Below, one piece after another: positions 14,028-19,844 of a stretch of DNA of 19,844 nt (position 1 is its first letter; every line of letters begins with the position of its first letter). Source of the stretch: Sphingobium sp. (GTDB lineage Bacteria > Pseudomonadota > Alphaproteobacteria > Sphingomonadales > Sphingomonadaceae). The position numbers and the translations under genes are program-made. The stretch lies in contig JASBTC010000419.1 of NCBI GenBank assembly GCA_030148625.1, forward strand, positions 1 to 19,844, written 5' to 3'. The notes beneath the pieces are model-generated. The model ran no database searches. It was not told the DNA's origin and saw only the letters and a list, made by a program, of their open reading frames with translations.

Positions 14028-14795
14028 CTATTCCTTGTCCGGACCGCCCATGGCGATCTGGGTGCCCGTGCGCTGCTGCATCGCGACGACATAGTCCGAC
14101 GATTGCAGGAACGGCATGGGATTGACGGCGCGACCGTCGAGGCGAACTTCATAGTGGAGATGGCTGCCCGTGGAGCGGCCGGTCGAGCCCATCAGGCCGA
14201 TGAGCTGGCCGCGCTTCACGCGGGCATTGGGCTGAACGATGATCGACGAGAGATGGCCGTAGCGGGTCTCGATGCCCTGGCCGTGCTCGATCTCGATGAA
14301 ATTGCCATAGCCGCCCAGACGCTGGGCGCGGCCGACGACGCCGTCGGCGGTGGCATAGACCGGGGTACCGAGCGGACCGGGAATGTCGACGCCGGCATGC
14401 ATGGCACGGCTGCCGCGGAACGGGTCGGACCGGAAACCGAAATTGCTGGTGAAGGCGAGCTGCGAAACCGGCTTTTGCGAGGGGACGGAAACGAAACCGG
14501 TGCCGGCGGTACCGACCTGGTCGAGCTTCTTCCACGACAGGAAAAGCGAACGGAACTGCGGATCGGCCTCGCGATCCTCCTTGGTGGCCTTTTCAAAAAC
14601 GCCGCCAGTGGCGGCGGCGGCTTCGACGGTCTTGGGGGAAACCGCGGCCAGCACGGTCTCCGCGGGCGTATCCGCAGCCTGAGCGGGCGCGGCAGCCATC
14701 AAAGGCATCGCAACCAGCAGACCCATCGCCGATTTTTGAAGGAAAGCAGCACCGCTGCGGAACCCAAGTACAGAAATAACGTTGTTCAAAATCAT
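14028..14795 (-). CDS. M23 family metallopeptidase (LytM/peptidoglycan endopeptidase type)
   Basis: This 255-residue exported protein, counted from ATG 14795, has a signal peptide (to about residue 41, AAAPAQA-A), a spacer with EKATKEDREADPQF, and a LytM/M23 domain (about 118-230). Zn ligands are H133 and D137 (MHAGVDIPG) and H214 (SHLHYE), with catalytic H181 (RYGHLS) also present, so it should be active as a peptidase that cuts peptidoglycan cross-bridges. An in-frame start at 14873 would add 26 residues; I chose 14795 because the signal peptide then begins near the N-terminus, but the site is uncertain. It is separated by 138 bases from the DUF455 gene. The likely role is cell-wall remodelling in the periplasm. 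Confidence 0.88.
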   Translation of the reverse strand: MILNNVISVLGFRSGAAFLQKSAMGLLVAMPLMAAAPAQAADTPAETVLAAVSPKTVEAAAATGGVFEKATKEDREADPQFRSLFLSWKKLDQVGTAGTGFVSVPSQKPVSQLAFTSNFGFRSDPFRGSRAMHAGVDIPGPLGTPVYATADGVVGRAQRLGGYGNFIEIEHGQGIETRYGHLSSIIVQPNARVKRGQLIGLMGSTGRSTGSHLHYEVRLDGRAVNPMPFLQSSDYVVAMQQRTGTQIAMGGPDKE

Positions 14796-14933
14796 ACCCA
14801 CGCTCTTTGTGCCCCCAAAGATCGACGGTCGAAACGCCGATAGCGACCAGCGTGTCTTGAACCCTAACTGCACCGGGATTTGCCCCGCCCGTTGTGCAAA
14901 GCCTGTGTGATGCAGAGCACAGCCGCCGACAAG

Positions 14934-15713
14934 TCAGCGATAATAGTCTTGCGTTAAACCGGCTGCCGACCGCGCCGAGTCGTTGAACGGAGGCTTAAGC
15001 GTGCCGCGGAAATGCCGGTTAACCAGCATCTTCCAGATTGCGGCCGGGCTCGAATCATCGTCACGACACGCCCAGGCGAACCATTTCGTGCCCGCGCGGA
15101 CGTGGCGAATCTCGTCGACATAGATACGTTCCAGGATCCGCGCCGAGCGCTCATCGCCCGAATCGCGGAACCGCCTGACGGTTTCCGGAGTCACGTCCAG
15201 CCCGCGCGCTTCGAGCACCATCGGCACCACGGCCAGCCGCGCACGGACATCCTGCACCGTCCCCGCCGCCGCCTCCCACAGCCCGTCATGCGCCGGCATT
15301 GCGCCATAATGGCTACCCAGGCTGCGCAGCCGCCGGTCGAGCAGCGCGAAATGCATCGCTTCGTCGGCACCCACGCCCAGCCAGTCGTCGATGAAGACGC
15401 GCGGGAATTGCGCGCCGAACCGCCCCGCCATGTCGAAAGCGAGATCGATCGCGGCATATTCGATATGCGCCAGCGCATGCAGCATCGCGATCCGGCCGCG
15501 TTCCGACCCGCCACGCCCGCGCTTGGGCATGCGATTGGCGGGCAGGAGCGGCGGTTCCGCCGGACGCGACGGGCTGTCGGGCATCGCGATCCCGAATTCA
15601 TGCTCGAGCCGCCCCAGCCGCCAGTCGCGGGCGACCTTGCGCGCGATCTTCACCTTGGCGGCCGGGTCCGCCGTCAGCAGGACCGCGCGGATCGCATCCG
15701 CGATGGACGTCAT
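14934..15713 (-). CDS. DUF455 ferritin-like domain protein
   Basis: This 259-residue protein has a four-helix ferritin-like fold predicted to hold a di-iron or similar centre. Candidate metal ligands fall in the usual pattern: E85 (AHIEYAAIDLA), E118-x2-H121 (GADEAMHFALL), E168 (VLEARG) and E201-x2-H204 (YVDEIRHV). It belongs to the DUF455 group, whose chemistry is unknown; tRNA-modifying or oxidative enzymes with the same ligand pattern exist. The ATG 15713 is 5 bases after the peroxiredoxin stop, so the two are translated from one transcript. I placed the start there because the frame continuing upstream merely shadows the peroxiredoxin gene. The pairing with a peroxide-removing enzyme hints at an iron/oxygen-linked role. 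Confidence 0.85.
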   Translation of the reverse strand: MTSIADAIRAVLLTADPAAKVKIARKVARDWRLGRLEHEFGIAMPDSPSRPAEPPLLPANRMPKRGRGGSERGRIAMLHALAHIEYAAIDLAFDMAGRFGAQFPRVFIDDWLGVGADEAMHFALLDRRLRSLGSHYGAMPAHDGLWEAAAGTVQDVRARLAVVPMVLEARGLDVTPETVRRFRDSGDERSARILERIYVDEIRHVRAGTKWFAWACRDDDSSPAAIWKMLVNRHFRGTLKPPFNDSARSAAGLTQDYYR

Positions 15714-15718
15714 GCCGC

Positions 15719-16183
15719 TCAGAGCGCCTGCGCCGCCTTCAGCACGTCTTCGGCATGGCCGGCGACTTTCACCTTGCGCCAGATACGGGCGATCCTGCCG
15801 TCCTTGCCGATCAGGAAGGTCGCGCGATCGATGCCCATATATTTCCGCCCGTACAGGCTCTTCTCGATCCAGGTGCCGAACGCCTCGCACACCGAATCGT
15901 CGACATCGCTCGCCAGCGTCACCTTCAGCCCATATTTGTCGATGAACTTGGCATGCTTGGCGGGCTTGTCCTTCGAAACGCCGACAACCGCCGCACCCGC
16001 GGCCGCGAAATCGTCGATCAGCGCGGTGAAGGCCTGTGCTTCGGTGGTGCAGCCCGGCGTATCGTCCTTGGGGTAGAAATAGAGGACCAGCGGCTTGCCG
16101 CGCCATTCCGAAAGCGTCCGCGTCGCCCCATCGGTCATCGTCAGCGTCACATCGGGCGCCATATCGCCATCGTTCAGCATCAT
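15719..16183 (-). CDS. bcp: thioredoxin-dependent peroxiredoxin of the Bcp/PrxQ type
   Basis: This 154-residue peroxiredoxin reduces hydrogen peroxide and organic hydroperoxides. The peroxidatic Cys is C45 in FYPKDDTPGCTTEAQAF. Many Bcp proteins have a second, resolving Cys five residues later; here it is Gln (TTEAQ), although C99 in DDSVCEAFG is present. It may therefore use C99, or act as a one-Cys enzyme with an external thiol. The ATG at 16183 overlaps the glnE stop as ATGA (a second ATG follows directly at 16180), and GAGGAG precedes it. It sits in the glnE-bcp-DUF455 operon. Confidence 0.93.
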   Translation of the reverse strand: MMLNDGDMAPDVTLTMTDGATRTLSEWRGKPLVLYFYPKDDTPGCTTEAQAFTALIDDFAAAGAAVVGVSKDKPAKHAKFIDKYGLKVTLASDVDDSVCEAFGTWIEKSLYGRKYMGIDRATFLIGKDGRIARIWRKVKVAGHAEDVLKAAQAL

Positions 16184-18882
16184 CGCATCTCCTCAGCCTC
16201 GGCAACCACATGTTGCCAGCATTGCCCGACAGTCTCGCGCGCCGCGCCATAGGCGGCCATCAGCGAGCCCCAATCCTCCATGCCGCAGGCGCGCGCCACC
16301 AGCCGCCGCGCTGTCTCCGACGGCTCGTCGCAGCCGGGCGAGACCAGCCGCAGCGTGACGAGCATCCGCGTCAGCAGCAACTGCGCCTCGGCCAGTCCCC
16401 CAGTCAGATAACCCGCCTCGGTCAGCGCGGCGATCGCATGGTCGAGCCGCGTGTCGAGGCCCTGGCCATGGCGGAGTTGCGCGACATGGACGCAGAATTC
16501 GAGATCGACCAGTCCGCCGTCGATCAACTTCACGTCCAGCGGCCCGGCGGCCGGCTTGTGCTTCGCCATTTCCCCGCGCATCGAAACGGCATCCGCCAGC
16601 AATTTGGCGCCATCGCGCGCACTGGTCAGGACCGATCGAATGACATCCTCGATCGCCGTTCGCGCGACTATCGATCCGAAGACGGGCCGAGCGCGGGTGA
16701 GCGCCATATGCTCCCAGGTCCAGGCACTCTCGCGCTGATATTTGGCAAAGCCGGCAAGCGACACCGCCAGCGGCCCCTGCGCGCCCGAGGGCCGGAGTCG
16801 CGTATCGACCTCGTAAAGCGGCCCCGATGCGGTCGGCACCGACAATGCGGCGCTGATGCGTTGGCACAGCCGATTATAATATTGCACGGCACCCAATGGT
16901 TTCGCGCCGATCGATTCCCCCGCATGATCGCCGGTGAAGACATAGACCAGGTCCAGATCGGAGGCATGGGTGAGCGCCCCGCCGCCCAGCCGGCCAAGCC
17001 CGATGATCACCAGCTCGCTGTCGGGCACCCTGCCATGCACGGTTTCGAATTCCGCAATGGTCGCGGCCGCCAGCGTTTCGATCGCGGCTTCGGCGACACG
17101 CGAATAGCCGTACCCGACCTCCACCGGATCGCCGGCGCCGGCGACGATCTGCGCGCCCAGCGCGAAACGGCGCTCATTGACCTTGCGCCGCACCGAATCG
17201 AGCAATTGCTGATAATCGGCACCGTATTCGCACCGGCCGAATTCGGCGGCCAGCCCCTCGACCGACGGCTGCGGTTCGAGCGCGGTCGCATCGATCAGCC
17301 CGTCGAGCAATTCGGGCCGCCGCCCGAGCAGATCGGCCAGCGTCGGGGCATGGCTCAATATCTCGCCGAGCAACCGCGCCAGCGCCGGCCGCGCACCGAG
17401 CAGTCGGAACAGGTTGATCGCGCTCGGCAGCCGCGCGATCATGTCGTCGAGCCGATTGAGCGCACCATTGGGATCCGGCGCGCCGCCGATCGCGGCAATC
17501 AATCCCGGCAGTACATTTTCGAGCGCCGCCCGCGCGGCATCGGTGCGCAACGCGCGAAGCGATCCATCGCGCCAACGCTCGATCCGCGCCAGTGCCGCTT
17601 TCGGATCGGCGAAACCGGCCGCTGCGAGTTGCCCGGTCAACCGGTCCGGATCGCGCGAGACCGTCGTTTCGGTATCCTCGGGCCCATCCAGGCCATCATA
17701 GATCCGCCCGACCGTTTCCACCGGTCCGTCGAGCAGGTCGATCAGCGCGGCGCCATCCGCCAGCCCGTGGAGCCGGGCGACGCCGTCGAGCGCCGCCGGA
17801 TCGCGCGGCAGGCTATGCGTCTGTTGATCGTCGACCATCTGCAGCCGATGCTCGATCGTGCGATAGAGGCGATAGGAATGCGCGAGGACATCCTCGACAT
17901 CCGGCTCGATCCGCCCGGCGGCGGCGAGCGCCGCCAAGGCATCGAGCGTGGCGGGTGCACGCAAGGCTTCGTCGCGCCCGCCATAGATCAGCTGATGGAT
18001 CTGCGCGAAGAACTCGACCTCGCGAATGCCGCCGCGTCCGCGCTTGAGGTCATAGCCCGGCCCGAATTTCTGCCCTTGAGCATGATGGTCGCGAATCTGG
18101 CGCGAAATCCCCCTGATCTCCGCGATCGCGCCGTAATCCAGGCCACGCCGCCATACGAAGGGGCGGATCGCGGTCAGGAAGGACTCGCCCAGTCCGACAT
18201 CCCCCGCCGCGGCGCGCGCACGGATGAACGCCGCGCGCTCCCATGGTCGCGCGCTCGATTCATAATGGGAAATGGCGGCATTGACGGGCAATGCGAGCGG
18301 GGTCGCTTCAGGTGACGGACGCAATCTGAGATCGACCCGAAACACATAGCCGTCACCATCGCGCGCCTGCAGCAATTCGACGACGCGGCGCGCGATCCGC
18401 ACGGCCGCCTCGACCGGTTCCTCCCGCGCGCGACGCGGCAATGTCTCGGGATCGAAGATCAGGATGGGATCAATGTCGGAGGAGTAATTGAGCTCGCGGC
18501 TGCCATGCTTGCCGAGCGCAAGCGCCGCAAAGCCGCGTGACACCTCGCCCGGAGTTCGCTCCTCTATGGCCGCGGCGATTGCGCGATCGAGCGCACGATC
18601 CGCCAAGTCGGACAACGCGCGCGTCACCACTTCCATGCTCAGCAGGCCCGCAAGGTCCCCGATGGCGAGCACCAGCGCCAGCGCGGCCCGCTCGCGCCGC
18701 AATCCCGCCCCCACGCTCTCGGCATCGTCACCGCGTCGCATCGCCAAAGCCATCGCGCCATCGAGATCGCCGGCGGCCAGCAGGTCGGTCAGGTCCGCGT
18801 TGCGCTCGATCGCATGGCGCAGAAATGGGGCATGGCCCGCGGCGCGCTGCAGCGCGTCCGCAATCGCTTCCTTCGGGTTCAT
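16180..18882 (-). CDS. glnE: bifunctional glutamine synthetase adenylyltransferase/adenylyl-removing enzyme
   Basis: This 900-residue enzyme adds AMP to glutamine synthetase when nitrogen is plentiful and removes it when nitrogen is scarce, under control of PII. Two nucleotidyltransferase domains are visible. The N-terminal adenylyl-removing site has GKHGSRELNYSSDID at 124-138 (D136, D138), and the C-terminal adenylylating site has GLGRLGGGALTHASDLDL with D642 and D644. Between them lie helical linkers and the regulatory region. The length is within the family's usual range (about 900-980). The ATG at 18882 leads an operon with the peroxiredoxin and DUF455 genes. The glnA and glnB genes are not in the window. 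A 759-residue antisense ORF over this gene is a GC-bias shadow. Confidence 0.96.
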   Translation of the reverse strand: MNPKEAIADALQRAAGHAPFLRHAIERNADLTDLLAAGDLDGAMALAMRRGDDAESVGAGLRRERAALALVLAIGDLAGLLSMEVVTRALSDLADRALDRAIAAAIEERTPGEVSRGFAALALGKHGSRELNYSSDIDPILIFDPETLPRRAREEPVEAAVRIARRVVELLQARDGDGYVFRVDLRLRPSPEATPLALPVNAAISHYESSARPWERAAFIRARAAAGDVGLGESFLTAIRPFVWRRGLDYGAIAEIRGISRQIRDHHAQGQKFGPGYDLKRGRGGIREVEFFAQIHQLIYGGRDEALRAPATLDALAALAAAGRIEPDVEDVLAHSYRLYRTIEHRLQMVDDQQTHSLPRDPAALDGVARLHGLADGAALIDLLDGPVETVGRIYDGLDGPEDTETTVSRDPDRLTGQLAAAGFADPKAALARIERWRDGSLRALRTDAARAALENVLPGLIAAIGGAPDPNGALNRLDDMIARLPSAINLFRLLGARPALARLLGEILSHAPTLADLLGRRPELLDGLIDATALEPQPSVEGLAAEFGRCEYGADYQQLLDSVRRKVNERRFALGAQIVAGAGDPVEVGYGYSRVAEAAIETLAAATIAEFETVHGRVPDSELVIIGLGRLGGGALTHASDLDLVYVFTGDHAGESIGAKPLGAVQYYNRLCQRISAALSVPTASGPLYEVDTRLRPSGAQGPLAVSLAGFAKYQRESAWTWEHMALTRARPVFGSIVARTAIEDVIRSVLTSARDGAKLLADAVSMRGEMAKHKPAAGPLDVKLIDGGLVDLEFCVHVAQLRHGQGLDTRLDHAIAALTEAGYLTGGLAEAQLLLTRMLVTLRLVSPGCDEPSETARRLVARACGMEDWGSLMAAYGAARETVGQCWQHVVAEAEEMR

Positions 18883-18959
18883 GCGCGCGCTTTAGCTGGG
18901 TGGCAGGGCGAAAGACAATCGGCTGCGCAACCTTGCTGGCTAAACCGCGTTGTCCGCTT

Positions 18960-19124
18960 ATGGAATCGCGTGCGCCCCCGACAAATGCAAGCCGTGTCCG
19001 ACAGGGACTGGTGGATATCCCCAAGCCCACCGACGGCGTCGGCAATGCGCTGCGCGCCGCATTTCGCGGACGGCTGAATCATATGCCGCCCGATATCGCC
19101 GAGTTGCTGGAAAAATTGCGTTAG
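18960..19124 (+). CDS. NepR-like small protein, putative anti-sigma factor
   Basis: This 54-residue ORF starts at ATG 18960 and has no clear ribosome site. Its second half reads VGNALRAAFRGRLNHMPPDI then AELLEKLR. NepR anti-sigma factors of the alphaproteobacterial general stress response are about 50-70 residues and, as I know the family, end with a pattern like (I/V)G..LR..Y/F, a spacer, then (V/M)P(D/P)x..xLL..L, which this ORF fits except for a one-residue shorter spacer. Its 3' end faces an EcfG-type sigma gene 180 bases downstream on the other strand. In the standard model NepR holds EcfG until PhyR-P pulls it away. The gene could be real or a chance ORF; I put it at slightly better than even. 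Confidence 0.5.
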   Translation: MESRAPPTNASRVRQGLVDIPKPTDGVGNALRAAFRGRLNHMPPDIAELLEKLR

Positions 19125-19152
19125 CGCCGGCGAACACGGCAAGCACATTGTC

Positions 19153-19173
19153 ACCCCGAACTTGTTTCAGGGT
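19153..19173. repeat. extragenic hairpin repeat (sphingomonad type)
   Basis: ACCCCGAA (19153-19160) pairs with TTCAGGGT (19166-19173) around a CTTGT loop, with one G:T pair. The surrounding wording, TGTCACCCCGAACTTGTTTC then AGGGTCCAT, is that of a short repeat I know to recur between genes in sphingomonads. It sits between the two convergent genes at the right edge. Confidence 0.6.
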
Positions 19174-19212
19174 CCATATCGAAATCGGCGTTATGGTGCA
19201 GGTCGCAGCATC

Positions 19213-19235
19213 GATGCCGAAACACCTTCGGTATC
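19213..19235. terminator. hairpin between the NepR-like ORF and the sigma gene
   Basis: GATGCCGAA (19213-19221) pairs with TTCGGTATC (19227-19235), with one G:T pair and an ACACC loop. It lies in the 180-base convergent gap and could end transcription from either side, but there is no T-run on either strand. The rest of this gap holds the hairpin at 19153 and a GGCGAAAGCTGG fragment that looks like a decayed repeat. Confidence 0.4.
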
Positions 19236-19304
19236 ACTAGAGCGGATTTGGATATCGGCATCCAATATCCGGCGAAAGCTGGAACGGCGCGGGGGAGCGA
19301 TATC

Positions 19305-19844
19305 TCACCGATCCCGGCTGAGTTCGTCCACCTGCCCCATGATCGTCTCGAGCGCGGTGCGTCCGGTCTCGGCTTCATACTCGCTACGCGGGCCGAGCGA
19401 ATTGTCGGTCATGATCTGTTCGAGCGCAACGCGGCCACGTGCCACCCGGCTCTTGATCGTGCCCACCGCGACCCCGCAGATTTCCGCAGCTTCCTCATAT
19501 GCGAAGCCGCCGGCGCCGACCAGGATCAGCGCTTCGCGTTGCGGCTGGGGCAGCATCAGCAGCGCACGCTGCATGTCGGCAAGCTCGACATGGCGATCCT
19601 GGCTCGCCGGTGCCGCCAGGATGCGGTCGGCGGCAAGATCGTCCCATTCGCCCTTGAAGCGCGCGCGGCGCATCTGCGACAGATAGAGATTGCGCAGGAT
19701 GATGAAGGTCCAGGCGCGCATGTTGGTCCCGGCCAGGAAGCGCTTGCGCGCCGCCCACGCCTTCATCAACGTCTCCTGGACCAGATCGTCCGCAAGGTCG
19801 GCATTGCCCGACAATGAGCGGCCAAAGGCGCGCAGATGCGGGAT
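19305..19844 (-). CDS. EcfG-type sigma factor, 5' end outside the window
   Basis: The frame is open to the right edge, so only the C-terminal ~179 residues are seen; the beginning reads IPHLRAFGRSLSGN. Region 2 shows LADDLVQETLMKAW (promoter melting) and GTNMRAWTFIILRN. Region 4 shows LPQPQREALILVGAGGFAYE then AAEICGVAVGTIKSRVARGR, the helix-turn-helix for the -35 element. The LPHLRAF-like start, the GTNMRAW segment and the YEEAAEICG...GTIKSRV run place it with the EcfG/sigma-EcfG group that drives the general stress response in Alphaproteobacteria. The tail after region 4 (about 35 residues, rich in Glu and Asp) is longer than in a minimal ECF factor. If it is the stress sigma, NepR and PhyR should lie nearby to the right or be encoded by the ORF at 18960. 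Confidence 0.88.
   Translation of the reverse strand: MPHLRAFGRSLSGNADLADDLVQETLMKAWAARKRFLAGTNMRAWTFIILRNLYLSQMRRARFKGEWDDLAADRILAAPASQDRHVELADMQRALLMLPQPQREALILVGAGGFAYEEAAEICGVAVGTIKSRVARGRVALEQIMTDNSLGPRSEYEAETGRTALETIMGQVDELSRDR

Noticed and set aside
13637..14152. Longer 171-residue version of ErpA starting at 14152
   Set aside because: The extra 60 residues are Arg/Ser/Pro-rich, overlap the end of the M23 gene, and are absent from the usual ~110-residue ErpA.
14934..16250. 438-residue minus-strand frame that would fuse a new N-terminus to the DUF455 protein
   Set aside because: Its first ~180 codons overlap the peroxiredoxin gene in another frame and are Arg/Gly-rich. The DUF455 domain begins right at the ATG at 15713, 5 bases after the peroxiredoxin stop.
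16036..18315. 759-codon open frame on the plus strand, antisense to glnE
   Set aside because: It lies opposite a clear glnE with both catalytic motifs. Its translation is rich in Arg, Gln, Asp and His with no recognisable domain, as expected from third-position GC bias.
18172..18560. Possible CRISPR or dense tandem repeats in the GC-rich glnE region
   Set aside because: No regularly spaced direct repeats are present; the repeated short words are GC-rich codons of a normal coding region.

Overview
The window (about 65% GC by eye) looks like chromosomal DNA of an alphaproteobacterium of the order Sphingomonadales, most likely Sphingomonas or a close relative. The grounds are the gene content (an EcfG-type sigma factor, DUF6152/DUF6644 and DUF2141 proteins, a DUF455 ferritin-like protein), strong GC bias at third codon positions, and small extragenic hairpin repeats of the kind scattered through alphaproteobacterial genomes. 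I see no rRNA, tRNA, CRISPR array, prophage or insertion sequence. Genes are packed tightly and no gene-free gap exceeds about 190 bases. GC richness opens many long antisense ORFs, which I treat as shadows.

Left part (1-8129). The 3' end of a hybrid histidine kinase (ATPase tail plus receiver domain) runs convergently into a three-gene minus-strand operon: a secreted DUF2141 protein, a diacylglycerol-kinase-family lipid kinase, and a nucleotidyltransferase that resembles Tam41, the mitochondrial CDP-diacylglycerol synthase. Read in order, the last two could turn diacylglycerol into phosphatidic acid and then into CDP-diacylglycerol. Divergent from this operon are lptF and lptG, the membrane half of the lipopolysaccharide export ABC transporter, followed by a fatty-acid-hydroxylase/sterol-desaturase-family membrane enzyme. 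This makes a cell-envelope lipid neighbourhood. A GNAT-like protein and a fumarylacetoacetate-hydrolase-family protein follow as a probable two-gene operon.

Middle part (8130-13503). Here are a small secreted protein with a PGYPDR repeat tail, a DUF6152/DUF6644 pair (periplasmic plus membrane protein, joined by a CTGA stop/start overlap), and a LysR regulator divergent from two short-chain dehydrogenases. A DUF2239 gene follows, with a striking AT-rich double dyad over its promoter, and then exodeoxyribonuclease III (xth).

Right part (13504-19844). An extragenic repeat element separates xth from a minus-strand series: erpA (iron-sulfur cluster insertion), an M23 peptidase, a DUF455 ferritin-like protein, a Bcp/PrxQ peroxiredoxin and glnE (glutamine synthetase adenylyltransferase). 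glnE, the peroxiredoxin and the DUF455 gene are tightly coupled. At the right edge, a 54-residue ORF resembling the anti-sigma factor NepR converges on an EcfG-type sigma factor truncated by the window end, which suggests a general-stress-response locus.

No obviously new defence or mobile system is present. The most interesting candidates are the Tam41-like/lipid-kinase operon, the NepR-like ORF with the EcfG-type sigma factor, and the double-dyad promoter of the DUF2239 gene.
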